From Carposina sasakii (taxonomy: Eukaryota > Arthropoda > Insecta > Lepidoptera > Carposinidae), in the NCBI GenBank assembly GCA_014607495.2, contig CP053150.1, positions 6,716,495-6,780,494 on the forward strand: a DNA stretch of 64,000 nucleotides, written 5' to 3'. Within the stretch, counting starts at the first letter, position 1; every line of letters begins with the position of its first letter. Below are positions 44,904 to 56,898 of this stretch, in pieces. The notes beneath the pieces were generated by a model that ran no database searches, was not told the origin of the DNA, and was given only the letters and a program-made list of their open reading frames with translations. The position numbers and the translations under genes are program-made.

Positions 44904-47854
44904 TGTTCTTAGATAACTATTCGTATATTTCTCGAAGGCGTGTGCTTTAATGTCAGAAATTTTAATTGATGCCAAGGTAATCTTGCCTATCTGCCGTCAT
45001 GTAGCTCTATATTCTCATTTGGAATGCTTCAAACTGCAAGTCAAGTACTTCACGGAAAAATATTTTAATTACCAGGCCTTCATAGAACGTGACACTTGAG
45101 CCTGCAACTGGAGATGCGGCCCCGTTCCTTAATCCCCTGGTGTCTGAATGGACACAATTTTCTGCACTTGACATGCTACGAGTAGCGTCGACATTGTCCG
45201 CTTTATTGCTATAGCCGAATACAGATTATGTTCTATTGTAAAGTATGCGCTTGTGGGATTTGATCATCTTTCTTTAGGTATTTCTTAACGATTTGATTTT
45301 TGTGATATTGTCGAAATTATCATTAAGTTTAGTATAGTGGGATTTATTTAATAAAATGTTCTTTGCGACTAACACTTTTTTTCAAAGATGAAACTTTACC
45401 TACATACATAAAAATAAAGTTATTTGAAATTTAGCAATTGGAGTACCTACATCTTCGTTCACTTGAACAAGGGAATACAAATTGTTTCAACAGAATTTTT
45501 CGTAAAGATTTTTTGTGAATGCGACGAAATATCATAAACGATCGAATTTTATATATTATTATCGAGTTTTAACCAAAATATTTTTCATGCTCCACATATC
45601 ATGATATTATACAATCTCCATGTTTCATTTCCTCTGTGCGTGCACATTTAATTAAAAATATCATAAAGTAAATAATGTTATACATATTTACGCTGCTTTA
45701 AATATTTCTAGGCTTTATTTATTTTGGCATTATGCCAGCAGCAATGAAGGAAAGTAGGTATATTGAACTGATTGTAAGTACTAAATTATTCTATTATTTT
45801 CTCTTAAATCAGAATCCCGAGTTCGTACACCCCGCATTTTGTTAAGTAAGTACTAAGTAATAAAGATGAATAAGCTAGAATGTAAAACACTTACATAGGG
45901 CCGATTTATCTAATGGTCAGATAGCCTGTCTAAATAATAAATTTGATGCTGTCTTACTTCTAAAATATTGAAAAAAAAATCGGCTCTAAGTGATTATTGT
46001 GCCCGAAAAATCTTAATACCTTATTTTATTATTCAGATGACTGATTATCAGGATAAGATCCTTTCTTAAGAAATATCTAAAATGTTGAAAGAGTATCCTA
46101 TTGTTTTTATTCAGGGAGAATTGGCTTATGAAAGCGATTCAAATTTGCAAGAGATTCAATTTACATAACGAGCGATTTGTACCTCGAAGAGATTAAACCT
46201 TCCTGCCCCCGTTGTTTGCGGAATATCTTCATTTTTCCCTTCTCTGGGAATTGCCTTTGCAGAAAAACCGACGGAATGTCTTATTTTGTAGCCACTTTAG
46301 CAGTTTGTTCCAATTTACAATTTTCTTTATTGAATCTTATTTTAAATATTAGCTATTAGGGAGGTTTCTATTTAATATACCTACTGATCATGTGCCAGAT
46401 TTCAATAAATGCAACTTAATTTATTACCTACTCGTACACATTAAGTACATAAGATTTTTCAGGTAGGAACAACATACGCTCTAACGTCGTGTCTACAAAG
46501 TTTTCTTTAAGGGCATATAAAACAAAGAAATAGAATTAAATAAAAGTTTAAATTTTTATTTCTTTTATCCAAAAACTTAAACTTTCACAACAAATACATA
46601 TGCTCTATGAATTCTGTCACAGCAATAAAGCCCGAAATGGGTCGCGTGATAATTTGAATTTTAAACCATGACAGCGGTTGTCAAATTCAGTTGCGAGCGT
46701 GCAGTTCGCGCGTCATCGATTTCAACTAATTGGATATAACGAATGTAACTTTTCATTGAGAGGGCGTCGATGGATACGGACACAAACTATGAATTACACA
46801 CGTCGCAGCGTCTCTCTATCTGTTTCCACCGAATTCGGTATTGTGTTTAATACAGGACTGAACAGGCGTATTGAATGTATCGGCAATTCGTTATTGGCAA
46901 TTTTTCACTTTAATTATCCGTGTACACAGCCAGGGAACATGGATACATACAACATCGAATAAAAACCATAATAAGAGTCTTAGAAAATAATGCGCCACTA
47001 TTTAAATAGTTATCCTAGTACTCGTTTAAAAATAATAAAGAAAATTCTATGAGTGTACCTACATTAATGCAAAATATTTATTTTATCATAATTTATTCGC
47101 AGAAATGTTTAATTACATTTTCGAACAAAGTCTGCTAAAGCATTTCTAAGATATACCTCATTTTTAGTTTACGTATTCGCTCTTTCTAACCTAAACGTAA
47201 AAAGACATGAAGAAAGAAAATATATTAAAAACATTTTGTGATATCCAATTACTTGCCTTTCAATTTGATATGGAACAATGTGAATAGCAACAAAAACTTG
47301 TGCCTCCAAATTATATTGGAGCTCACCGTAATAGGAAAAAATACGAAAGTAAATAACTGTTTTTTGTCATTTGGCAGTTATCACCTGCTGGCAGACGGTA
47401 TGTAAGACTTAGCTGAGCCCGTGGCGTTATTTCATAAAGTAAATATTTATGAGAGAACGAGTTTTCCTTCAGTCCTCCGGTAAGCCGCTTGATCCGAAAA
47501 GACATAAACCTCAAGGGATTCAGTTCTAAGTTCACAAAGGCAACGTTTTTTCTTCCCAGACATGTTACAGTATAAGTATTTTCTGTTTCAGTACTTGTTT
47601 CAGTGAAGGTAAGATTTTATAGTGATACCCTTTTATATGCCGCAGGGTTGTGCCTATATATTTCTCTGGATAATGTTATTTCTTATAGGTATATACTTAC
47701 CTAACTTATGTAATACGGGTACAAGTATGTCTTGAAATGGTGTACCTAATGGGAAAGTTTTTGAATCCTTTATCACTAATGCCGCAACAATGAATACAGA
47801 TAAACTGACTTTAAAAAAATAACCGGCTTTAAAAATCATAAACGATAAAAAATT
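44904..47854. other. Intron 1 stretch without recognisable features
   Basis: No exon, RNA gene or bounded repeat was recognised; short open frames here lack any family resemblance. Confidence 0.4.
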
Positions 47855-48110
47855 TAACTAAAAAGCGATAAATAACGTAACTAATTTATCTACTTAATAC
47901 ATATTAAATATATAAAATTATTTAAATATTTACAACCTAATACTTTAACAAAGTCATCTTTAACTATTTAAATATTTATAATTATCACTTATTTTTTGGA
48001 GTCGGTGCCAGCCTAGGTAACGTAGTCTGTTGTGTTGATGGACTCGTGCGGCTGGCAAAGCTACACACACGGCAAAATACAATATGGTGTAGTAGGCAGG
48101 CCACGCGTTT
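47855..48110 (+). repeat. Snapback repeat, half copy
   Basis: AACTAAAAAGCGATAAATAA through GGAGTCGGTGCCAGCCTAGG and GTAACGTAGTCTGTTGTGTT equals the left arm plus the inverse of the centre at 32160-32232. Confidence 0.8.
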
Positions 48111-48324
48111 ATGCAATTTCCTATTCTTAGTTTTACTTTGAATTTTAGAGAACCTCCTCCTTTTTTAAAGTCGATTAAAGAGGGAAGAGACAGTATGGGG
48201 GTGGGCGGTTGCCATGAAGCAACTAAAAATTGCATAACTAAGTTAATTACTCGTATAACGCTAATCTATTTAATGAGAGATTTTCTTTCGAAACTCATAT
48301 TGCTAAAGTTTTGGCATTCGTTTT

Positions 48325-48420
48325 TACGGCCGGCTGCCTGCCTGACGCCAACCCTTCTCCGGTATCCCTTCTCGGTTATTCAGGTATTGTGATAAGTTAA
48401 AATAACTGTCAAAAATAGAT
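48325..48420 (-). repeat. Fragment of a tRNA-derived SINE (body only)
   Basis: GGCCGGCTGCCTGCCTGACG and CAACCCTTCTCCGGTATCCC resemble 24340-24385; the head is missing. Confidence 0.5.
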
Positions 48421-49218
48421 AGCGTTACCTACATCTCCTACCTACCTCCCCCTTCACCTCTCCATAGAGAATTTTGGGTAGGAGATTTGCTAACGGCATC
48501 AACCTATATGAAAGTAACGAGGAGTATATCTGTAATACTCGTAAGTAGTAAATAGCTATATTCCAATATCTGTAGTTATGGTATGACCTCCAAAACTACG
48601 ATTTGTATGCAAGGCCACGCACCAATTTGTATAATTTGGTCTGTATGGAACCAACCAAAGGAGGTTTATTGTTAATATTGTGAGATATTTTAAAGCGACG
48701 AATTAGCTATAGTTCAAAAATATACAGTATGTGAATGAATTTATCCATTAATTTTCAACAGAAAATATTTCAGCACAAAACAAGTGAAAAAATGAAAACA
48801 ATACTTAACTGAACAACATAACTTCAAGGGGCTTATGCAAATTTTACGTGAATTTTTAACTTGGCAAGTCTGGAGGTATACTTAATATTTTTGAAACTGG
48901 CGCTCGGCCTAACGTTATTCTGTTTGCTCCTGGAAGACGTGAAATTTGAATAAAATAATCCCAGCACCTAAACTTCCAACTTTGTGAAACACCTTATGAC
49001 CACAAGTTTAAGTAATATGGAACTTTAAAAGATTTATTATAACACCTATACCTAAGAAATAATAGTCTATTCTAACAAACGTATATGTTAATTTTCGCAT
49101 AAAAATATTACCTAGACAATTCCTTAGGATTTTTACAATCTCTCGGTCATTACGCGTAGCAGATTTGCAAGTACCTATTGCACATGTTCTAAATATGCAG
49201 TAAAATTATATAACTTAC

Positions 49219-49303
49219 CGTGTTTTCCGGTGTTGGCAGCCACTAGGGCGGTACTAAGTACCAAGAGGTGCACCAGCATACTCCCACCTCGGGCTACGGA
49301 CAT
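49219..49303 (-). CDS. Exon 1: start codon and signal peptide of the lachesin/DIP-like protein
   Basis: The exon encodes 28 residues plus one base. It starts MSVARGGSMLVHLLVLSTAL and continues VAANTGKH, a short basic N-terminus, a hydrophobic core and small residues before a likely cleavage around the AA-N boundary. The chosen ATG is at 49303; an overlapping ATG four bases upstream is in another frame. The donor reads GTAAGT just below 49219 and leaves phase 1, which is what exon 2 at 11062 needs. It lies 38 kb from the next exon, but the signal peptide it supplies is otherwise missing, and the joined frame is continuous. Internal Met9 could be an alternative start that keeps the hydrophobic core. 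Confidence 0.85.
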
Positions 49304-49335
49304 ACATCGAGCCGAAATACCCCCTCACACACTAT
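49304..49335 (-). promoter_or_regulatory. 5' UTR segment and probable acceptor of an upstream 5'-UTR intron
   Basis: On the minus strand TTTTGTTTCAG ends at 49336, 33 nt before the start codon. This is a strong 3' splice site, so the transcript probably has at least one further non-coding exon upstream (above 49336, possibly beyond 64000). I cannot identify that exon or the promoter. Confidence 0.5.
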
Positions 49336-51289
49336 CTGAAACAAAACGCATAATCAACATTGGAACGGAAAAGAAATTCGTAATTCCACGGTCAAGTCAT
49401 CCATAAAATTATTTAAACCAGATACTTGTTAATAAATTTCTGTCCTATTCAGAAACTTCGTAATAGAAAGTACCTATCTATTACAGTTTTCGTTGTGAAA
49501 TAAAATATGATTCCATTGAGGAACCGGGAGCGGTTTGAATAACAACTCTTTAATTGAAAGTTTAGCAATTTGCCCTCCGAATGGACCCAGGCGCGGCGGG
49601 GTCTCTCATCCACCGCGTTTCAAAATTGAACATAGGCAGATGCGCTTAATTACCGACCCAGATGCTGGCTGCTCCCCGGCTATCTCGAGATGAACCTCTA
49701 CCTAAAGGCTTCCAATATTTGCCTCCCTAGATGTACTTGAGCGACTTTTTAAAGCACAATTCGCATGCCGCCGCCGCTCGGTAATTACAAAGTTAATCGG
49801 GTATTACTTAATTAAGTAAATCGCACAATATAAACCCTCGAGGACTTTTTCTAAATTGATTTCCTTGAATTTAAACCTCCCAATTGAATGACGTTACGTA
49901 CGCTGGGTACAAATCTTTAGACCCGTTCACTTAGCGAACTTAAAAGTGGGTTCGAGTTTTCCAATAATGTCGCCTAAGTACCCTCCTCGGAGATATGAGT
50001 CGTAGTCAAATAGAGAGATAGCTCGATGTAAAGACGTCGTTATGGGATGCCGCGTGTGGACCGCCTACGTGTGGTGTCGCCGGAGTGAATCAAACTTCCC
50101 TTTACATTTTATCTAACTGCAAGGGCGGGTGAGTTTATGTTCCTCGCCCTACTTGATTTAGTTTTGATGGAGGAAGGGGGCGGCTTTTAGATAAATGATT
50201 TCCAGCCGCTCGTCCTCTGCGGAGGCTGAGAAGTGATTTCAAGATTCGCATTTGCAACAATGTTTTGGTTTATCGGCTCTGGGTTTCGTTAGATTTGATG
50301 CAGCGTTTATAAGGGCTGTAATGAAATGGGTTTCGTCAGTAGGGACGGTCTAAGTGGATTAGACATTATTACCAAATGTTGTAAATTGAAGTGGGTATAG
50401 TATAACTTTAACAGCTCGATACTTTAAATGATTTATTGGGTGCGGTTGGATTTGCTTAGCAATGGCTACGATTATTTAACGTTTTAGCTTACTAATTACA
50501 TTTCCTTGTGTCATATTACGTATTCTCCCATCAATTTGGCAATAAGTATTATCTGCTCACGATGAGATAGTATCATAATTGTACCAAAAGCGAGTCGTCT
50601 TAATGCTAAGTTCTAATCAAACAGTCATTAGGAGCCAGTCGATTACGGCTATAGGACCACAATGAAACTGGCGACACTGCGACACTTCCTTCTGATAAGG
50701 AGAGTACAGGAAGCAAAATACACCAATCCCATTGCGAAATATACTAAAAGGACTCTCCTTAGAATCTCTACAGCCACTAGGTGAGATAATTTGTAAGGCT
50801 GACTGTACACACTAGCTGCAAAGAGGTCTTGAACAGCAAATTAGGGTTGCTTCTAAGCATTCTCAAGTACTGGCAACTGTTTTTTCTTTGTTACAACGTA
50901 TGGAAATTTTCTCAGGGATGTATCAGTTCGATTGAAAACAGATGCTATTAACCTAATTAGACTATTCGTTAGCGACAATGCTGTTTATGGGTAGAAGCGG
51001 TAGTAAGATTTTCATCGAAGAGTTTTCTGGTTTCAGGAAACTGACGGAAAAGCAATAATATAATAGGAAATAAATTAAAATTTATTACTAATTAAATTAA
51101 ATTAATTTATTAAATTCAAGCAATACTAGCCCTTAACAGTAAGCAGTACCTTGACCCTATTGTTAGTAGTCTACAAACAATAAAATCATTAAGTTTTTTA
51201 CAGAAATAAGGAGGGGGTGTCCTAATAATTTATAACAATAATTTATTCACTAATGTTGAGATGAGAATATTAGAGAAATAAACTATTGG
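49336..51289. other. Sequence upstream of exon 1; no repeats recognised at first
   Basis: From about 49560 to 50350 the sequence is less AT-rich and free of the repeats seen elsewhere. It could hold regulatory sequence or a non-coding first exon of the Ig gene, but I see no decisive promoter or donor site. Confidence 0.35.
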
Positions 51290-51316
51290 GCATGGAGGTA
51301 ATTATTACCTCCATGC
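51290..51316. repeat. 27-bp hairpin
   Basis: GCATGGAGGTAAT and ATTACCTCCATGC with a single T between them. Confidence 0.85.
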
Positions 51317-51407
51317 TATTAGGTATAATAAATAAAAAATATAACTATTAATATGTATTGTACGAGTACATAGAGTGTGATACTTTAGTATGTCTATTTT
51401 ATATTAA

Positions 51408-51600
51408 GCTAGTGGACGCCCGCGCCCCCGTCCGCGTGGACTGCAGAAAAAACAAAATGTGGAAATTTTCCGGGATAAAAATTTTTTCCCGAGATAAAAG
51501 TGCTCCATCCTATGTCCTTTTACTGGTTCTAAGTTACCTCTCCACTAATTTTGTAACAGCGAAAGTAAAATGTCTGTTCTTGAGTTATAAGGAGTATAAT
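51408..51600 (+). repeat. Dispersed insect repeat (TGGACGCCCGCGCCC)
   Basis: CTAGTGGACGCCCGCGCCCC, GTCCGCGTGGACTGCAG and GATAAAAATTTTTTCCCGAG; family of 42810-43035. Confidence 0.7.
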
Positions 51601-52384
51601 TAACACGACTGTCTTTTATGTAAGTACATAGAAATAACAAAGAAGTTTGTTCATATTTAGGTAACAGGATTGCTTAATGTTGATATGTTTACATTTAAGA
51701 ACGCATCAAAATACATAATATGGTCGTACATGGCACTTCTATTTTTATACCTTCTCCATGGTACACAGTCTTCAATGTAATAATTTTACGATCATAGTAG
51801 ATACGACATTTTCGTACATAACTACCTATTATTATAAAAAAATCACATACAAGGTGGTATAGTTAATACGTATACTATTCACCCTTCACGAAACATTTCT
51901 GCGTAATTACGTTAGCAAATACCTATTCGGCTAAATATCTACACGCGTTCCGTCGTCAACAATTAATCTTCATTAATGGTTCACAGCGGTGCGGTACCCT
52001 AACAAGCCAAGCGTGAGATGTACATAATAAATGCGAACTTCTATTTAACTATGTTAAGTAGTTGATATTACAAGGGCTCGGCTGTGGAATAGCGTCTTCT
52101 GCAAGCCTAGCATGACCTACGAAACACGATATGATAAACCGATTTATCGACATTTAGCTCGTCAATATACGATAAATATAGCCGCCATGTTGAATTTTGT
52201 ATATGTAGAGACGATACGATATTGTACTATACGATATCCACGATGCGTGCAACATTTTGGTAGTCTGTCAGTCCGTGTGGTTCTGTTGATAAGAAAAACG
52301 TATACGGCGTGTGAGTGACAGCGAAAGTAAAAGCGCAGTGAAATGTTGAACAACCTGCCATTATGTTGAGTTATATGTAAGTAG

Positions 52385-52528
52385 TTTCACTACATATTAT
52401 AAAACAAAGTCGCTTTCTGGCGTCTATCCCTATGTATGCTTAGAACTTTTAAACTACGCAACAGATTTTGATGCGGTTTTTTTAAATAGATAGAATGATT
52501 CACAAGGACGGTTTATAATACATAATAT
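52385..52528 (+). repeat. Dispersed repeat cut by a TIR element
   Basis: AAAACAAAGTCGCTTTCTGG, AACTACGCAACAGATTTTG and ATGATTCACAAGGACGG match 42730-42790. A following part, GGGCGAAGCCGTGGGCGGC (about 53660), lies beyond two later insertions. Confidence 0.6.
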
Positions 52529-53012
52529 ACAGGGTGTTTGTGACAGCCAGGCAAATATTGATACCATGACTTCAGACCATGATTCTGAGGCGGAAAACAC
52601 TGAAAATTTTCGCAGGAAAATTCCAAAATTTTCCGTTTTTTTTTTCATATTTTCAGGAAAAAATATTTAGTTTGTATAATTCGGCCTCAGTTCGTATACC
52701 TAATTATGATTTAGCAATGAAATTTTAACCAAAAGATGATTTTCAAAAAAAAGTTGACCTCAAAAAAGTTCAAATAACTGATCAACCCTGAAGGAGAGTC
52801 ACAAGTGATCCAAAAAATAGCAATGTATCCCACAATAACCAATAGGCCTATTTAGTCACAGGATCGCCCGATACAATTGGCGCGGAGAGCATAGATTACT
52901 GATAATCAAATCAAAAATACATTTCCTGCGAGTAATAACACGGTCGTATAACTCAACACAATGGTACTTATTCAGGATTTCAGTATTTGCCTGGCTGTCA
53001 CCCACATCCTGT
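52529..53012. mobile_element. TIR element, ACAGGGTGT / GACAGCCAGGCAAATA family, 484 bp
   Basis: The left end ACAGGGTGTTTGTGACAGCC and the inverted right end TATTTGCCTGGCTGTCACCC and ATCCTGTAT are flanked by TA. The interior shares blocks with 20930-21110 in inverse orientation. It has no transposase. Confidence 0.8.
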
Positions 53013-53039
53013 ATAAATTTATTATTATAATAATAATAA

Positions 53040-53640
53040 TATATTGAGGCGAGCTGTTGGGAGGTATCGTTCCCACGGACCTGAAGTGCTCCCGGAGGAA
53101 GACCCTGTTCCTCATCTCCGGCGCCGGGGTGAGGTCTGACGAGTAACAGTTCCCCCACCTCTGCCTTGCCTTCGCCGGCTGGGCAGAGTGGAGTCGCGAG
53201 AGCTATGACAGCTCGATGTTGCCCCCTTTGTCGCTCCGTGCGTGCGGCCGTTTCAGGAGGCCCATGAAATGAGTCGGCGAGTCACCGCCTGCCACCTTTA
53301 CAATTTTGAGACTTGGTTGTAATGGCAGGCGTCCGTTAGTCACCTTCAAATAGCCCGATTATCCAACTCCACCCAACAATCACCCCCATAGCCCATGACC
53401 TTATTTTCCATCGCACGACATAGATCTGCACTCCAATAGTCTTGCACATAGCGGGGACCATTGCCGGCTGTATCATATTGTGCGATCGACGATGGTATCC
53501 GCCATGTGTATCCCACACCATATTAATGTTCTCTAAAAAGGGCCTCTACATCTTGGCCACGGCCCGATGCACGCCTCTCAAAGGACCGGGACTCTGTAGT
53601 CCCGAGAATTTGAACAGAGATAATATATAAATATAAAGTT
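53040..53640 (+). repeat. GC-richer insertion, probably a LINE 3' region
   Basis: GAGGCGAGCTGTTGGGAGG, CTCATCTCCGGCGCCGGGG and GCAGAGTGGAGTCGCGAGAG, ending AATATATAAATATAAAG. The composition change and AT tail suggest a retroposon, but I cannot read a domain. Confidence 0.45.
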
Positions 53641-53704
53641 TATAGTAATGCACTCTCACGCGGGCGAAGCCGTGGGCGGCTGCTAGTTATATAATAAAAT
53701 TACT

Positions 53705-53880
53705 TTTTAATTTTATTTTACGCGATGTTTACTTTCCGCGCCAATTGTATCAAGCGCTGCTGTTACTCGGTAAATAGACTGATCGGTTATTGTGTTATAC
53801 ATTGTTGTTTTGGATCACATGTGACTCTTTATAAACGGTCGATCAGTTATTTTAACTTTTTTGAGCGCTAGTTTAAGGCC
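53705..53880 (+). repeat. Internal fragment of the ACAGGGTGT TIR family
   Basis: TTTCCGCGCCAATTGTATCA, TCGGTTATTGTGTTATACAT and TTTGGATCACATGTGACTC match the inverse of 52800-52900. Confidence 0.65.
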
Positions 53881-53904
53881 TAAAATTAAATACGCTATTA
53901 AATA

Positions 53905-54168
53905 ATCCCAACTAATATTATAAATGCGAAAGTAACTCTGTCTGTCTGTCTGTCTGTCTGTTACGCTTTCCCGCTTAAACCTCGCAACCGATTTTGATGA
54001 AATTTGGTACAGACAATCTTTAGACCCTGAGACAGAACATAGGCTACTTTTTATTTCGAAAAAAAGGGATGAAGGGGTTGAAATAGAGGTTGATACTGGA
54101 TAATTTCGACTTTTGTTTTTTCTGTAGTCCACGCGGACGGAGTCGCGGGCGTCCACTAGTTACGTAAT
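53905..54168 (-). repeat. Dispersed insect repeat, minus strand, with TCTG microsatellite
   Basis: The minus strand reads ACTAGTGGACGCCCGCGACT, GTCCGCGTGGACTACAG and ends TTCGCATTTATAATATTAGT. A (TCTG)n run is at 53938-53960. Confidence 0.7.
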
Positions 54169-54474
54169 AAATAATACATTTTAGTTCTGAAAATATAAAA
54201 CAGTTCTGCCGATGCGTTCGCCTAGGTATCTGTAGAGCAGAAGAATGACTTACCTTTTTTGTTTGTGATAGATAAGTTTCCTCCGGGAAATAGAAAAACC
54301 GTGCAACTGAAATTATTTTGACCTTCTCGATCCTTTTTGTTCTAGAACAAATTAGGGTTTCCGGCCAACTATGACGCAGAAAGGACGAAGATATTTCGTA
54401 CCTATTGCTATTTCTATATTTATTTTTAAGTTAGTGAATACGCAAAGACAGGTGCTATCTCTATTCTTTCACTC

Positions 54475-54690
54475 TCATAGTCTGATGGGACAGTAAGCCG
54501 ACACGACTGCGGTCGGCGGAAAGAGATCAGGCTCAGGTCAGCCGACCAACGCTTTACGGAGTTACTTTAATAGTTAAGTGACAAAAATCCGTATATATAA
54601 TAGGCTCGTGACTGGGATCGAACCTGCGCCCCCCGATAGTAAGGCGCCCATCGCTATCACCAGGCTATCACCGCTTCATTGGATAGTGTA
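54475..54690 (-). repeat. tRNA-derived SINE, minus strand, GGTGATAGCC head
   Basis: The minus strand has GCGGTGATAGCCTGGTGATA (A-box region) and GGTTCGATCCCAG (B-box, 54617-54629), then a body with GTCGGCTGACCTGAGCCTG. It is a relative of 24290-24510. Confidence 0.7.
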
Positions 54691-55496
54691 GTATCGGTCC
54701 CCGATATCTCAGTAACCATCTACCCACACCACCTTTTACATTTTTATGTATTAAATTCGGAAGCAAAAAATGGGCCAAAATTCAAGAGGTCTATAATGAA
54801 TGCGAAATTAATGCAAAGTGGCGCGCCGTAAATTTTCCGGAGGTTTTTCTGGCAAATAAAACAAAAAATGAGCGTTGCCAGTTAGATACAACAAAAACTT
54901 TGGCAGGTGTCCCTAAGGGTAAGCTCTGCGTATTGCCGCGACCTGCTACTGATTGTATTAGTATTTCAATTTGTATTTTGAATTGGACAGAGGCGAATTT
55001 TATGACTTTAACTTTTTTTTGGCCAGATAAACTTAGATCTATGCAGTAATAACAGAACTTATTTATTATTATTATAGTTTGCATTATTGTCTTGTACTGT
55101 GCTTATGTAATTATGCTCCCTACGATACATCAGCTACATCTCCTTACGTGCATGTCGTAAGAGTCGACTTTCTATCACGCAGAGATGAGAGCAACTCATC
55201 ACTGATGATTTAAATCTGTCATCGATATGCTAAACGAGACTGTGGGATCTCTTTTCTGATCCTGCAGTTCTAGCTACCCCATTTCGGGAATAAGTCATGT
55301 GTATGTTGCATTGTTTATTTCAGTTTCAATTTACTGGATCGGTCAGCCATACACTCAGAAAGGACGCTTACCGTTACCGATGCAACAATAACCCTAGACT
55401 AGAATCATCAAGGGAAATGTGGCCGTCTTAATAGGCTTGTCGATGGACATGGACAAAGATGCAGAGGCAAAATATTTTCATTTAGGTAAACTATAA
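54691..55496. other. Stretch without recognisable features
   Basis: No repeat partner or coding signal noticed. Confidence 0.35.
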
Positions 55497-55622
55497 TACG
55501 GCAAGCGCAGCGTGGGAAGGCCCGCGGATGGTTGGATGCAGGCTGCTTCCGACCGGTCGAAATGGAGGTTGTTGGGAGAGGCCTATGTCCTGCAGTGGAC
55601 TTCTCAAGGCTTTGAATGATAA
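55497..55622 (+). repeat. RTE LINE 3' end, short copy
   Basis: CGGCAAGCGCAGCGTGGGAA, GATGCAGGCTGCTTCCGACC and GAGGCCTATGTCCTGCAG match the 3' part of 14085-14262 with a deletion after GGGAAGGCC. Confidence 0.85.
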
Positions 55623-55912
55623 AACTATAATACAGGTAGATACACAAGACAACACAGAACTATCTACCTGCATTTTATGTTCGTGTTTTATTGACTTGAC
55701 AGACACTCACAGGGAATTTTTAAAGTAGTTAAGTTAATGTGATTCAGACGGGGCATAGTTTAGATTTTTCATTAATATTTTAACACCAAAAATAGAAAAA
55801 TAATTGATAACCTAGACGCTTCAATTTATTTGTGGCTTGTGAAGGCCTAAGCCCAGTAGTGAACTCTAAAAGGCTAATGTATTGCAGATAGCTGATTTAA
55901 TAATAATAAAAT

Positions 55913-56670
55913 TTAGGTAAAAAAACCTTTATAAAAACAAGCTTTTATTTAAATGCGCTAAAAAGAAAAAAAAAAAACTTTTACACTAAAACTTTTACTG
56001 TTAATTTATAACGTCATTTCAAATTTAACACATTTGACACAATTTATATGTTATAAAAGCTTGTCGCGACATTTAAGTACTCGTATTTACTTTCTTAGTT
56101 TTAAATTTTTGATAAGTCAAGGTGAGGCCGTGCCGAGGACTGAGTGGCATGAAAAGTTTTAGTGTAAAAGTTTATTTTTTTTTCTTTTTAGCGCATTTAA
56201 ATAAAAGCTTGTTTTTAAAAAGGTTTTTTTACCTAAATTTTATTTTATACTTTTTAGTTTTCACCTGGTAAGTTCCTAAGTCTGTTCATCTCATTCAACG
56301 CATCATTATTTTCAACTCAATTGCTTAAAAATATCTGTTTCAAAATAGATTTTCAAGTTTTAGAAGTCCGCCATATTGGATTAAGAGTGACGTCACATTT
56401 TTTTCGAGTTACTCTCAGCCAGCCCTTTAATTTGATACCCATATTGTAGGAATGCATTAAAAATAATTGGTCCGCCATTGTGGGTATGCCGCCATGTTGG
56501 ATTTAGAATGACGTCACACTGTTAATCATGCATTGTCATCCGAACTGAACGTGCTCACCAAATTTCAGCCCAATCGGTTGAGGGCAAGTGCCTTAAAATT
56601 GAGTTGTAAGATTTCACCCGAACAAACATACATTGCAAGTTAAATAAAAGCTTGTAAAAAGCTTGTAAAA
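55913..56670 (+). mobile_element. Foldback repeat, copy 2 (centre deleted)
   Basis: Left arm AATTTAGGTAAAAAAACC ... GTACTCGTATTTAC, then GTGCCGAGGACTGAGTGGCA fused straight to the second arm (AAAAGTTTTAGTGTAAAAG), an extra 90 bp near 56252-56330, and the conserved 3' part to AAAGCTTGTA. It abuts the 3' LTR region of the Ty3 element. Confidence 0.8.
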
Positions 56671-56689
56671 AGTAGCCTAAGTTCTACGC

Positions 56690-56776
56690 CTAATGGGAAC
56701 TGACTGACGTTTATTTGACAGCTCATCTGCTAGCCAGTATATAGAACTATAACCTTTTTACAGGAAACCTTAGATA
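56690..56776 (-). repeat. 3' LTR, truncated
   Basis: TAAGGTTTCCTGTAAAAAGG to CAGTCAGTTCCCA matches the first 85 bp of the 5' LTR; below 56690 the sequence is different and a foldback repeat follows. Confidence 0.7.
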
Positions 56777-56778
56777 TG

Positions 56779-56787
56779 CCCCCTTTT
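56779..56787 (-). other. Polypurine tract before the 3' LTR
   Basis: AAAAGGGGG, followed by CATA and then TCTAAGGTTTCC, the LTR start. This is the expected plus-strand primer position. Confidence 0.65.
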
Positions 56788-56898
56788 AAAGTTAGGAGCG
56801 CTATTTAGTACACAAGTAATTATAACAGAAGAAATTATAACAATAATACTAAACACTAAAAATTAAATCATAAACTAAAAGGTTAAACTACTTGATAT

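Larger units (their letters stand above)
1192..49335 (-). other. Lachesin/DIP-like Ig-domain adhesion gene (whole locus, 8 coding exons)
   Basis: Joining eight minus-strand exons at GT-AG sites gives one frame of 420 codons (1260 nt), with no internal stop. Exon ends are 49303-49219, 11062-10959, 10238-10053, 9180-8988, 7363-7235, 3345-3226, 2246-2076 and 1463-1192; intron phases are 1,0,0,1,1,1,1. The 419-residue product has a signal peptide (about 1-24), Ig1 (Cys54/Cys115), Ig2 (Cys158/Cys213), Ig3 (Cys256/Cys313), an acidic linker and a hydrophobic C-terminus. Phrases such as HEHVITHNPRISV, DRGQYMCQINTDPMK, YLCIAGNGVPPSVSKR and CVAKNSLGD are typical of the lachesin/DIP family, whose known members are GPI-linked neuronal surface proteins; many DIPs bind Dpr partners in synaptic matching. 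Which paralogue this is cannot be settled by eye. Intron 1 is 38,156 bp and holds most of the repeats in the window. Confidence 0.93.
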
